A DNA stretch of 64,000 nt from Isoetes taiwanensis (taxonomy: Eukaryota; Streptophyta; Lycopodiopsida; Isoetales; Isoetaceae), in the NCBI GenBank assembly GCA_021234155.1, contig JAJEKV010000017.1:4870792-4934791 (forward strand), written 5' to 3'. The translations under genes and the position numbers were made by a program. Below, piece after piece: positions 1 to 10,710 of the stretch (position 1 is the stretch's first letter; every line of letters starts with the position of its first letter). Under the pieces are notes generated by a model that did not search any database, was not told the origin of the DNA, and saw only the letters and a program-made list of their open reading frames with translations.

Positions 1-503
1 CAGCTCACCAATTCACAATGGCAGACATGAAGAATAAAATGAGATAAAGAAGGTGGGCCGTCACTCAGAGCATCCATCTTTGGGTTCAAAGAGTTTGAGG
101 ACCTTACAGAAACTCCTTCCCCGCCCACCACGATTTGCTTCTAGCTACCAATACATCTATGGCCTGAAGCTTTGCCAGAACAACCTGGACTTAAGAACTG
201 AATGATTTTAGAAAGTTTAGAACATAGCCGAACTCCAGTGTCCACCGAAAGAATAGGTAATCAAGTTTTGCTTGCCATATCTACCGCAAGGCATGCAAGG
301 CATGATCTTGGAAAACACGATTCGGCGCCTCTTGATGGGAGGAAGCTCGATGGTTGCCGTGGTCTTGGAAAACACGATAGGGAAAAAGGATTTTTAGGGT
401 TAGAAATCACAGAAACTGTCTGATCTAAACTAGGAATGATCTCAGCCGTCCGATTTAGGGCGACATTCACAACAGACATTCATTATAATTTTATAATATA
501 GGA
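1..503 (-). mobile_element. Helitron H0, 5' portion (runs off the left edge)
   Basis: Read on the minus strand, a Helitron-like 5' end TCCTATATTATAAAA begins at 503 and is preceded by A, as expected for insertion between A and T. The next bases carry the 'CCCTAAATCGGACGG' segment also found near the start of H-A and H-D, so this belongs to the same broad family. Unlike those, the visible 500 bp is not polypurine. The 3' end lies outside the window. No protein-coding content is evident. Confidence 0.6.
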
Positions 504-1260
504 TTACTAGAAAAAGTGCCCAGCGTTGCTGGGCTTTTCGTTAGGCATGAGTTTAACAAACTAATACATATGGTGGATTTGTGTTGAATGAGTGAATGTT
601 AGTGATGGAATCATGAGAAAATTTGTGCGTGTGTTATCTATGTTGGTGCCATATGACATGGCAAATATGTTGCATTGCATTGTTTAAACTACTATCATGT
701 CAAAATTCTTGGCTATAGGCAAGTGAGCCAATAATCGTACCTTAAATCACAGAAAAGGACCGATAAGTCCACAAAAACATCGTGTATTTTTTTGTGATGT
801 GGTTCTAACTTCTCAAGATGTGGTTTTAACATGTCAAGGCCTCAAATATTTACGGCACTCCCAGAAAAAAAGTGGGAAAAGTGTGAGCCTTGTTGGAAAT
901 GAAGATTAATTTTTAAGTTCGTACTATTTTTAGAAGCACAAGATAGAGTGCATCTTTTCATGACCTATTATAATATTATAGCATCTGATCGAAGAAATAC
1001 TCTTAGACATTTCTAGAGATAGCACTTTTGACAAAACGATGAAATCTTGCCTCACAAAGTTGCCTCACAAAGTTGTTGTTGGCTGGACAAGCTATAGAGA
1101 AACTATTTAATTTGGATCCTCCTCTTCCACAAACACCAATAGTTAAAAGTACCATGAAGGAAAGTGTTGGAAGTAAATGTTGCATGTCCCTTTTGTCCAA
1201 GGTCACTAAAAATGGATGGCATGATTTTATCTATAATTGTTATAGAGTGTATGCAAGCCT

Positions 1261-3180
1261 CTAGGATGTTGAAGTTGGATTGTTGCATTTGTATCTACCA
1301 AGAGGACGGAGGGAGGGAGAGGAAAGAATAGTCTGTTTGCACCTGTGAGTTCTTGTCTTTCCAAAATATAGAACGCAAAAAGCAGTATAAAGAAATGCCA
1401 TTGTATTAGAATATTTATTGTCTTCTTCACCAATATCTTTCCTCTCATGAGTTCCAGCAAAATTATTTAACAGTACAGCTCTTGCTGTTACATTCAAAGG
1501 ATCCAATTTAACAACAAATTGAGCCACACGTCTTCCTATATCAATGTTGTGAAGACGTTTGCATGCATCAAGCAGTGTCAACCATAAAACAATATCTGGC
1601 AGAAAAGGCATTTGGTTCATCAAGTCCTCTGCAACATTCAGCAATGGCTCGACAAAGGAGATTAATCAAGCATCCAAAATGCTCCACTGTTGATGAGGTA
1701 CCATATTCAATTCCTATGGACATAAAATACTGACATCCTTCAACCATTGACCCAACAATGTTGAAACCTGCTAGAAGACTGATCAATGTGATCTTGTCTG
1801 CACTCTGTCCTTCTCGTTGCATTTGCTTAAAAAGGTTGAGGGCAACTTGGCCATGTCCGTGTTGCACATACGCAGCAAGAATAGTATTCCATGATATCAG
1901 ATCTCGTTCTCGCATCTTATCGAACATCCTGTGTGCATTCTGCAAGCTGGCGCACTTTATATACATACTAATAAGGGAATTTCCATCATCAACATCTGAC
2001 TCAAGCAACAATAATAGTCACCAGAATGTTATCTAGCAAGAATGCACGGGCAGGATGTCTAATATGAGACAGGATTTTACCTTCTTGAGAGACAGCAGAT
2101 GATAGCCTACATGTGTTTGCGCTAAGACTCTGTTTCTAGGCTTTTTGATCCAATGGCAAAAAGCTGGAAAAGCACATGGGCAAGCTGCTGGTCATCTTCA
2201 GCTTGAAGTTAATAAGGTTAATGCGCTTAAGAACTATGTTTTACTCTTATATCCTCGCACATTTTACCTGACAAAACGAATGGAGAGACCAATACCACTG
2301 GTAAGAAAAAGGATAGTGACCATAGCAGATATGTCTATATCCAAGGTAGCAATTGTCAAACAAATTGATGGCGAAACGAAAGCTGCACTTTGGCACAACT
2401 TCTTAACCTGGAAAAATAGCACCATTAATCAATCAAAGTTTATGCTGCATTTACTATGGTGAGTTCGACTCCAGAAGATATAAAGCAATTAATAGAATAA
2501 ACAATATGCTGTATCAAGAATAGCAACAAATGTGATTCTATTTGGCATGATCTCATTCGTATGCATATCCCACAGAAGTTTTAAAGCTTCCTTGATGCAG
2601 CCATGCTGTGAACATGCTGTTAACAAAGCTGTCCATAGTATTACATCCTTCTGATTAATCTTATCAAAGACCCTTTGAGCATCCTCCAGTCTCTTAAACC
2701 TTCCATACATGTCCACAAGGGCGGTACCCACTACAAGGTCTATTTCATATCCAAAATTTATAATCCATGCATGCATGAGCATACCAACAATTAAAGTTGA
2801 AGGGTACTGGCAGGCATCAAGAATGCTAACAAAGGTAATTTTATTTGGAAAAATTCCTTGCTCTTGCATTTGCTTTGGAAAAGGAGGAACACTTGTTTGG
2901 AAAATCCATGATGAGCATATCTTTGAAATCATTACGGTCCAGAGTACTATATCGCCTTGATATAAGAGACCAAATGTTGTCTTTATACTTTCTAAATTCC
3001 TATATCTCTGCGTACATGTTAATAAGAGCAAGTCCCTACAACAACATCTAGATCAAAGCCATTACATGCAAGCAAATGCATGAATGATCTTAGTTCAAAC
3101 GAGGGTAGAATGACGCGTGCATCAAGGATGTTGATGAAAGTAACCTTGTCAGCACTATACCTATGCTTTGTGTGTGAAGC
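1261..3180 (-). pseudogene. PPR (PLS-class, E-type) gene fragments inside H1
   Basis: PPR proteins bind organellar RNA for editing and processing. The minus strand shows several repeat blocks: about 3040-3180 (a segment reading like VTFINILDA, broken by a frameshift), 2489-3031 (FVSILDACQ, ALVDMYGR, DAQRVFDKI, ILWTALLTACSQHG), 1568-2011 (SLISMYIKCASL, HRMFDKMRERDLISWNT, QHGHGQVALNLFKQMQ), and 1261-1644 (a C-terminal E-type block with LLDACKRLHNIDIGRR and KLDPLN). The blocks lie in different frames with stops between them, and 2012-2488 does not read as PPR, so the gene is broken or was captured in pieces. No start or targeting peptide is visible. Location between Helitron ends implies transduplication of a host gene. 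Confidence 0.8.
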
Positions 3181-3224
3181 AATATGGGCATATTCTTTTT
3201 AGGCGTTACCAAACAGATGTCATT

Positions 3225-3395
3225 GTGGGAACTGCCTTGCTTAATACATTCTTATAGTACATCTGCCTTATAAGCTGGAAGATGCCTTGCTTAATATAAT
3301 TCTGTTGCATGCAAAGTACATCTGCCTTGCTTAATACATTCTGTTGCATGCAAGGAACTATAAGCTGGAAGATGTTGCATGCAAAAGAAAGCCTG
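3225..3395. repeat. Short imperfect direct repeats
   Basis: Phrases such as 'gccttgcttaatacattc', 'gttgcatgcaag' and 'tataagctggaagatg' recur two or three times in about 170 bp. This is a local duplication inside H1, next to the PPR fragments, with no coding potential. Confidence 0.6.
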
Positions 3396-4640
3396 GATGC
3401 GCTAGTGCGAGCAATGCCCTAAACCGGCTTTGGAATACAGTCCGGCTGTTCTCCAGCTATTGTTCTTGTGCGCCCATTCAAAAGAGATTACAAGGAAAAA
3501 ATCGTGATCTAACTGCCTACAATGCAAGTTATTGAGATTTTTCCTAAATTTTCTTAATCCTGACCTTTCATATGCATCCACCAAAGGCAAATAAATAGAG
3601 AGCCAGATTGCAAAATGACACATGTTAAACATTAACGAATAAGGCAAGGACTTGAAAATACCTTCTTGAAGTCAGAAGCTCCACTGTCCATTCTAGGAAG
3701 AGATAAAGTGATGTTCGAGATAAGCCGAATTACAGGGCATCTCAAGACGGGCTTAAGCTTAAGCTTTAAGTCGCTGCTTAAGCTCTAAGTCTCTCTAGCT
3801 CAGCCACGTTTAAAGAAAGAATATGCTCAGGAAAAATGAAAGAAACGGGCTCCAAGAATGCCCTCCAAATCTGAACATATAGCAGGATTTGCCCAAGACT
3901 GTGTCCCCTGCCATAAAAAAACTTACAATGGTCTACAATAGTTCAAGGAAACAGAAAAATCCCTTCCGTAGAAGAACTGCTTTACAAATATTTACCTCTG
4001 CAAAGAAAAAAACCCGATGGCCCAATTTGTTTGCGGATTTGCTGAAGGCATTGTCCTTGTTCTAAAAAACCCATATATGTGAGATGGAAACAAAAAAACA
4101 AAAAACCGCTTTACACTTACCTCTGCAAGAAGAACGATGCTCCAAATCCAGATGATGCTTTCCAAGACAGAGCCAAGGTAGAGTTAAGATATAGCCAGAT
4201 TTGCTAACACGGTGACCATTGCCACAAGGACTTGAAACAAAAAGATCAGAAGAGCGGCTTCATATTTAGCTTTGCAAGAAGAATAACGTTCCAAATCTGA
4301 ATGAATGAATAGCGCTCCAAATCGGCAAGAAGAATAGCACTATGGCGATTTGGGTTAGGAGCCAAAAATGCAAAGCAAGATTAAATATGTGATAACGTAC
4401 CTATTCCCCACAAAACGTGAATAACCGACACAGCAGAAGCTGCAAAGAAAAAAACCAAAAAAAAAAATGGATCTGCCGGGCTCCATAAATTGCATACCCA
4501 GGATGTCACTGGAAGAACCAATTTCGAAGAGGGAACACCGCATCAAACAAAATTGAAACCGAAAATCCAACAAACCAAAATAAAATAAAAAAATCCATGG
4601 CCCAAAATGCGCGCACAGATTATCCCAAAACTCCTTTATT
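3396..4640. other. H1 5' region without recognisable gene
   Basis: AT-rich sequence. A motif like 'ctgcaagaagaa' followed by 'gctccaaatc' recurs around 4120-4350. No ORF with a recognisable domain is seen. It is part of the H1 body. Confidence 0.5.
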
Positions 4641-4699
4641 ACTATACTAGAAAAAGTGCCCAGCGTTGCTGGGCTTTTCATCGAGCATAATTCCAAAAC

Positions 4700-6515
4700 T
4701 CATATTAAATAAACAACAATAACAACAACAAAGATCTCGGTAATACCAACTTCTTTTGAAAATATAATATAAGTGATGCATTACCTTGACCTGTTAAGTT
4801 GTCTCCTGCATCCCATGAATGTTTATAGTTGAAACTGAATATAAATAATTCACTTATGATCATTATGTAATCTATTTGTAGTATATTGAAGCTCAAAGAA
4901 TGATTTTTGGGAGATGAATAAGATAATATGTGGATGGGATATGGGACTTCGCAACTTGAAAAATGCGTATATAGTATTTGAGGAATTATTCCAATTCCAT
5001 GTCACAACGTTGAGAATTTCCATTGTTTCTCAAACTTCCATGGAGATTATATCAATGTTTATGGAGTTCAAAATAAGATAAATGGGCCCCTTCTTATTAA
5101 GTTCTTAAGTTTTCGATGTACTTTTCTATTGCACCAATTTTTTATTTCTTCTAGAAGGAATTCCACGTGAATGAGTAGTCTTTTGGCACAAACAAGTTAT
5201 TTGTTTTTACACGACCATTACAAAACATATTGTTCTCGTTAAGCGTTAACGCGTTCACCCCCCAAAATTAACTCCGACATATTTTACAAGTTTGTGGAAT
5301 GTGATGCTTTGCTTTTCATTGACGTGCCACATATCCTTAAAGCTTGTCACCAAAAGAAGAAAATTTTAAATGGTCCAAAGGTTAAACAAAATATCCTCTT
5401 TTCATTCTCAAAGCGCACTAATATTGCTCCATTCTCATTCCCAAACCTTATTTATGGATTCTTATCTATGGATTCGTAAGAATATAAATAGAAATAGGGT
5501 ATTTCTTCACTATGGGCAAGCATGTCAAAGTTGCTTCAAGCTCAACATTGATACGGGCTTGAGCAATCTACCATAACCATAACGACATTTTCGTGAGCAT
5601 AGGCTTTAAGCCTTTTTTCAGAAAAATCAGAGACAAGCTCATTGGCATCGGGCTGGCCATAACATAAGCCGTTGTATTTAGAAAGTGCCAATACATGTGT
5701 CCTGCATTTTGTGGAGGGCTCAAAACATACCTGGTGAACAAATTAATGATATTTGCTTAAAAATCATCATGATCTCCATTATTGTTTCTCAACATACATT
5801 ACTTACATACAACACACGAAAGTTCTTTCCTCAATTGATTTAGGCATAGTATTGGCTCAATAAATGCTTGGCAAATATCCAAGACAAAGCTGCATTACAC
5901 ACAAAGCCATAAAGCTCAAGTTAGTAAGTATGATTTTGACGTTTTAAACAATAAAGTACGATATAACAACATTCATAACAGTATTTTATGCATGCTTTGA
6001 TAGTACAATATGATTAGTTTCATCTTGGTCACTACATTGGGCTTCAAGGCAGACAATGTATAAGATTAAAAAAAGTTTACCTTGTCATTTACATGCTGAC
6101 ATGCAGAATGGCACACATCTCTTTAGGCCAACTATAATGAGTAGAAAGCTTTTTGAAAAGCATGCATTGGATATGCATATGCATAATATAGATTAGAAAG
6201 AGAGTAATAAATATAAAGATGGAAATAAAGGCATGAAAGATATATAAATTCTTGCACAAATCTATAAGAAGGGCAGACCTACCTCATAGCCTGCACAAAG
6301 AATCAAACATGGTATGTTTACCCAATGTTAATTCAAGCATGAAATTGTCACAAAATGAAAATTTTCACAATCTGTTCAATCTTAAGATCAAATGGATATG
6401 GTGCTTGCTTGTAGAGACTAAATGGTAGTAAGACATTTTATCTACTTCAGTGCCTTGGTCTGCTAAATTAGCATGGGTTTGCAAAGTTTCTCTGATATGG
6501 CAAAATCATGGGAAA
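4700..6515. other. H2 interior, no recognisable gene
   Basis: AT-rich sequence with short ORFs only. I recognise no domain, RNA gene or tandem repeat in it. Confidence 0.5.
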
Positions 6516-6519
6516 GAAT

Positions 6520-6885
6520 TTGGTCAAATTTGGGCGAGGTAGTTCTCCGTGTATAGAGCTCTGATTTTTAGGATTCAAAGTCGAAAAATGATTAGCTCAA
6601 AGTCTAGTTTCCAAGGCAATTGGAATTACTTAATTCCAGTAAGTATAAGTCAACTTATCACATTCTGAGCAGACGCACCTATTTCTGGACAGTTTTATCA
6701 TGAGAAGGAATTTGGTTTACTTTGGACGGGAAGTTCTCCCTGTACAGAGCTCTAATCTTTGCAATTAAAAGTTGAAAAGTGATCACTCAAAGTCTAGTTT
6801 TCAATGCACTTAAAATCACTTAATTCCAGCAAGTATAATTCAACTTATCATATTCTGAACACACACACCTATTTCTGGACAGTTT
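6520..6885. repeat. Two direct repeats of about 175 bp
   Basis: 6520-6692 and 6705-6885 share a consecutive series of phrases: 'agttctcc..gta.agagctct', 'ctcaaagtctagttt', 'acttaattccag', 'caacttatca', and 'cacctatttctggacag'. Divergence is roughly 10-15% by eye. This is a tandem duplication inside H2. Confidence 0.75.
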
Positions 6886-6899
6886 TCTAAAAGTTGCAG

Positions 6900-7065
6900 A
6901 AACATTAATGAAGCTTGTCTTTGCTCTTAGTGGTCCTAGAGCAGTGCAAGTAATCAATTCACTATAGTGCACCAAAGCTTCTCCTGCACTGATCATTATG
7001 CTCCATGAGATTACACCTTGATTGTCAAGTAAAAAAACTTTGACATATACATGATGCCAGTGAGA
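6900..7065 (-). pseudogene. Possible PPR repeat remnant in H2
   Basis: A minus-strand stretch reads VKVFLLDNQGVISWSIMIS, which resembles the middle of a PLS-class PPR repeat (a form like VFD..P..DVISW..MIS). It is only about 25 residues, and the rest of the ORF does not read as PPR. It could be a captured fragment comparable to that in H1, or chance similarity. Confidence 0.35.
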
Positions 7066-7593
7066 AAGCAAAAATGGGCGTGGCCAATTTGGAGCTTTCT
7101 GAATATGAATGAGACGATAATAATATAACTGTGATGATATTCTCTATGAAGGCCTCAGAATCTAAAGTTCACAGATTTACCTCTGCAAGTCCAACACCTT
7201 TTTTGAGGATCAAGATCTTCAAGTGAGAAGTAGGTGAAGTACTTAGATTTTACGACTATCTCTGTCTTATTGCTGTGACATTTTGCTTCGGACAAACATT
7301 TGCTCAGCCCGTGATATTATACAGTATTTACAATCTGTTGCTAATCTGATCGACAATCACTTTAGCCATGTGAATGTGGCAAGAATCTCAACTTCTTAAG
7401 AAAACCTTTAAGAGTCATTGTGTGATGTGACGGGTACTTACATATTAAGCATCACCCAGGTGTGGCATGATATCCAAACTTTTGCTTCCCTACAGCTCAA
7501 CATCTAGAAATTTATATTTCGAATTCAACAGACTGTTTTTAACACTGACTTGGAATTTCTTGAACCACGATGATATACCGAGATTCCAGGACA

Positions 7594-9360
7594 TCTTATA
7601 TTATAAAATTATAGCGTGTGTCTTCAATGGAGCCCTAAATCGGATGGTCGAGGATTTGATTGACCAATGGTGGAGATGATGTGTGCATGTCTTCAACTAA
7701 AATTTCATCTTGACTATGGCTTCAATATGAAAAGGAAAAGGAAAAGGAAAAGGAAAAGGAAAAGGAAAAGGAAAAGGAAAAGGAAAAGGAAAAGGAAAAG
7801 GAAAAGGAAAAGGAAAAGGAAAAGGAAAAGGAAAAGGAAAAGGAAAAGGAAAAGGGAAAAGGGAAAAGGAAAAGGAAAAGGAAAAACGATGAAAGGGAAA
7901 AGGGCAAAGGGAAAAGGGAAAAGGAAAAGGGAAGGGAAAAGGAAAACGATGAAAGGGAATAGGGAAAAGGGAAAAGGAAAAAGGAAAAACAATGAAAGGG
8001 AAAAGGAAAAGGAAAAGAGAAAAGGAAAAACGATGAAAAGGAAAAGGGAAAAGGGAAAAGGGAAAAGGGAAAAGGGAAAAGGAAAAGGGGAAGGGAAAAG
8101 GAAAAACGATGAAAGGGAAAAGGGAAAAGGAAAAGGGGAAGGGAAAAGGAATAAAAGAAAGGTAAGAGGAAAAAGGAAAGAGAAGGAGAAAAGGAAAAAG
8201 GAAATAGAAAAAGGAATAGAATAGGCGAGGGGGAAAGGGAAAGGGAAAGGAAAAAGGGCACCGCGAGAAGGGTAAGAAGTAAGGGTGAGAAAAGGAGAAA
8301 AAGGTAAGGGAAAATAAGAAAAGGTTGCGAAGTTCATGGGAAAAAGGAAATTAAAAAGGAAAAGAGAGGGGGAAAGGGGCAAAAGAGAACTTGGGAAAAA
8401 GAACGAGAAAAAGAGAAAAAAGGAAAGGGCGTGGAAAAAAAGGAAGAGAGAAAGGGTGAAGAAAGAGAAAAAGGGAAGCAAAAAGAGCATCGAGAAAAAG
8501 GAAGAGGGAAAGGATGGAAAAAGGAGGAAAAGGGTGGGGGGAAAATAGAATAGACAAAGGGTAGGGAGCAAGGAATAGGAAAAGAGGAAGGAGAAAAGGG
8601 CACGAGAAAAAAGGGAAGAGGGAAAGAGTGAGGAAATAGAAAAAAGAAAGGGAAAAAGAGTATGGGAAAGGGAAAAGAAAAAAGAAACAAGAAAGGAGAA
8701 AGTGGAAAGGGGAAAAGGGGGAAGAGGATGGGGAAAGGAGGAAAAAGAGTACATAAAAAAGGTTGAGAAAAGGAATGGAAAGAGGCATATGAAAAGGGAA
8801 AGGGAACGGGAGAGGGAAAATGTAAAGGAAGGGGAAATAGAAAGGAAAGGGAAAAAGGGAACATCGCAAAGCAAAAGGGTGGGGAAAGTATGAAAAGGAA
8901 ATGGAAAGTTGAAAGGAAAAGGGAAGCGGAAAAAGGAGAAGGGAAAGCAAAAAGAGCATGAGGAAAAGGGGAGAGAGAAATGGGAAAAGAGATGGGGAAA
9001 AGGGCACGTGATCAAGAGGAAGAGGGTGGGGAAAGGAAGAAAAGGGCACATGAAAAGGTAAGCAAAAGAGAACGAAAAAAATGCATGAGGAACGGGAAAG
9101 AGAAAAGGAAAATGAAAAGGAAGAGGAAGAGGAAGGGGAAAAGGAAAGGGAAAAAGAGTCGTGGAAAAATGGGAAGAGCGGGGAAAGATAAAAAGGAAGG
9201 GAAAAAGCTGATAAGAAAAAGAGAAAGAAAAAAAGGAGAAGGGGAAAGGGAAGGCAAAGGGAGGGAGAAGGGGGTTAGAAAAAAAAAAAAAGGAGAATAA
9301 AAAAAGAAAGAAATTAAAGGTTCCTAATTTATGCCCAGCAAGGCTGGGTACCATTACTAG
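7594..9360 (+). mobile_element. Polypurine Helitron H-A, nested in H2
   Basis: It starts with TCTTATATTATAAAA after an A and ends with GCCCAGCAAGGCTGGGTACCATTACTAG (hairpin at about 9333-9348, CTAG at 9357-9360) followed by T. About 130 bp at the 5' end are non-repetitive ('ccctaaatcggatggtcg'). From 7729 to about 9320 the plus strand is almost pure A and G. The 3' portion closely matches H-D in order and wording. No real coding sequence is present; the long Lys/Gly/Arg and Phe/Pro ORFs are low-complexity artefacts. Confidence 0.85.
7729..7855 (+). repeat. (AAAAGG)n microsatellite, about 20 units
   Basis: An uninterrupted hexanucleotide run of AAAAGG sits at the 5' end of the H-A purine body. 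It grades into irregular GGGAAAA variants and then into blocks containing CGATGAAAGGG. This is the likely seed of the purine body. Confidence 0.95.
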
Positions 9361-10700
9361 TTGATTCCATAATAACATATCTCCTTATTCTGCCATGGCG
9401 AGGGCCTAATATCATATCTCCTTATCTGGCCATGGCAAGGACCTCAGGCAGTTAGGTCCATAGCCAGATTAAAAGAATTCAAATGATTTCCTATCCATGG
9501 TCGGTAATGAAATTTTGACTCAACAAAAGCATTCACTTAAGAGAAATTCGATGTTAGAAATGATGAGAGATACATGACAAATGAAGAGAATAAACATTAC
9601 GGAAAATAAGGCTACATACCTTGCTGCTCGTGACTGGATGCAAAGAAATATTTTGGCTTGCCTGTAGGCCTTCCAAGGGAGAGGAAAGATCAAGAAGTGC
9701 TAGATTTCCCTGGAACCCGCTTCAACTAATATCAAGCCTCCTTCCAAACAAAACATAAAGTTTTAGCAATCACAAGCCGCATCTTCAAACATAAATTCAA
9801 ATGTAAAGAACAAAATAACAGAGGCAAAAATGAGGGAAAGGATCAAGCCTTCATTGCCTAACAGGATGCCGGACTAACCTTTCACCAACAACATCGTCCC
9901 TTTTTCCTTTTCTTTTGTTTGTAGAATCCATTCCCGTCCAGCATTAGTAATTGGCCTAAAAAAACTCCATGTCAATCCAACATTCGGATCGGCAAGGGCG
10001 CCTCCCATTTCATGCAAGGAATCAAGAAAAATATCTAGTAAAAATTCAGAACTTTAGAAGAATGAAAGCAAGCAAAAAAGTTACCTTGACTTATCTTATG
10101 GCATTATGTGCCGATCAACGCTTCACGCACAAATTTAGAAGGCGACCCACAAATGCCCGCACGAATGAAAAGGAGAGATCGCCTTCGTGTTAGGGTTTGA
10201 GTGGAATCCTATTCCAATAATCGCCGCGTAAACAAAACAAAATCAGAAATCCAAGGAACCAAAATAAAACAAAAAATCAACGGGCTAAAAGCGCGACATG
10301 CAAAGTGCCCCGAAATTCTCTCGCAATTCGCGGGCGTGGTATCCGGGTGATACAGATTCCATCACAACTCGCCTCGCTTTAGATCCTCCAATTGCGACGC
10401 CAAAGAAAACTTTTGGATTTGCCATGTTTATATATAACTGGTTGATCGAGAAAAGTACCTGCTCTGGAAGGGAAGGCTCAGCTTGATCTGCTACTCTGCT
10501 GCCCGCTTCATTGAATGGTGTCGAATAGCAAAATTCTTCACGGTGGTATCTAGAGCATTCTGCACCCGTTTCATGAAAAAAACACCCGAAACGGTTTCTC
10601 TAACGTGAATGCAAATCAACGACAAAAAAAAACCCTAAAAAAATTCTAACGCCCGAGATTTTGCGCACAGATTATCCTAAAACTCCTTTATTACTATAGA
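9361..10700. other. H2 5' region right of H-A, no recognisable gene
   Basis: Two near-repeats ('catatctccttat' plus 'gccatgg') lie at 9375-9440. The rest is unique AT-rich DNA with short ORFs only. It forms the 5' third of H2. Confidence 0.5.
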
Positions 10701-10710
10701 TAGATATAGA

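Larger units (their letters stand above)
507..4646 (-). mobile_element. Non-autonomous Helitron H1 carrying PPR gene segments
   Basis: The minus-strand 3' end is at 507: hairpin GCCCAGCAACGCTGGGC, spacer ACTTTTT, then CTAG followed by T. The 5' side at 4646 reads TATAGTAATAAAGGAGTTTT, which matches the 5' region of H2. The canonical TC start is missing here because H2 inserted into the first bases of H1; the missing TCTA lies at 10701-10704 on the far side of H2. No Rep/helicase is visible, so the element is non-autonomous. It contains broken PPR coding segments in the same orientation at about 1261-3180. Confidence 0.75.
4647..10700 (-). mobile_element. Helitron H2 (interrupted by nested H-A)
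   Basis: The minus-strand 5' end TCTATAGTAATAAAGG starts at 10700, preceded by A. The 3' end at 4647 has hairpin GCCCAGCAACGCTGGGC, spacer ACTTTTT and CTAG followed by T. Both ends match H1, so the two are one family. Without the 1.77-kb H-A insertion the element is about 4.3 kb, close to H1 in size. No helicase or RPA genes are seen. H2 abuts H1 directly and appears to have inserted into the first four bases of H1. Confidence 0.75.

Noticed and set aside
506..540. Rho-independent terminator from the hairpin GCCCAGCGTTGCTGGGC with a flanking T/A run
   Set aside because: The same hairpin recurs at a fixed distance from CTAG at many element ends in a eukaryotic genome, so it is the Helitron 3' hairpin.
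7667..9378. Long ORFs of Lys/Gly/Arg/Glu or Phe/Pro/Leu/Ser in the purine tracts (also at 10775-12484, 18764-20751, 21120-22982, 24334-26114, 39046-40713, 53529-55621)
   Set aside because: They follow automatically from stop-poor A/G or C/T repeats, run over Helitron termini and occur in several frames at once. No domain or start context supports translation.
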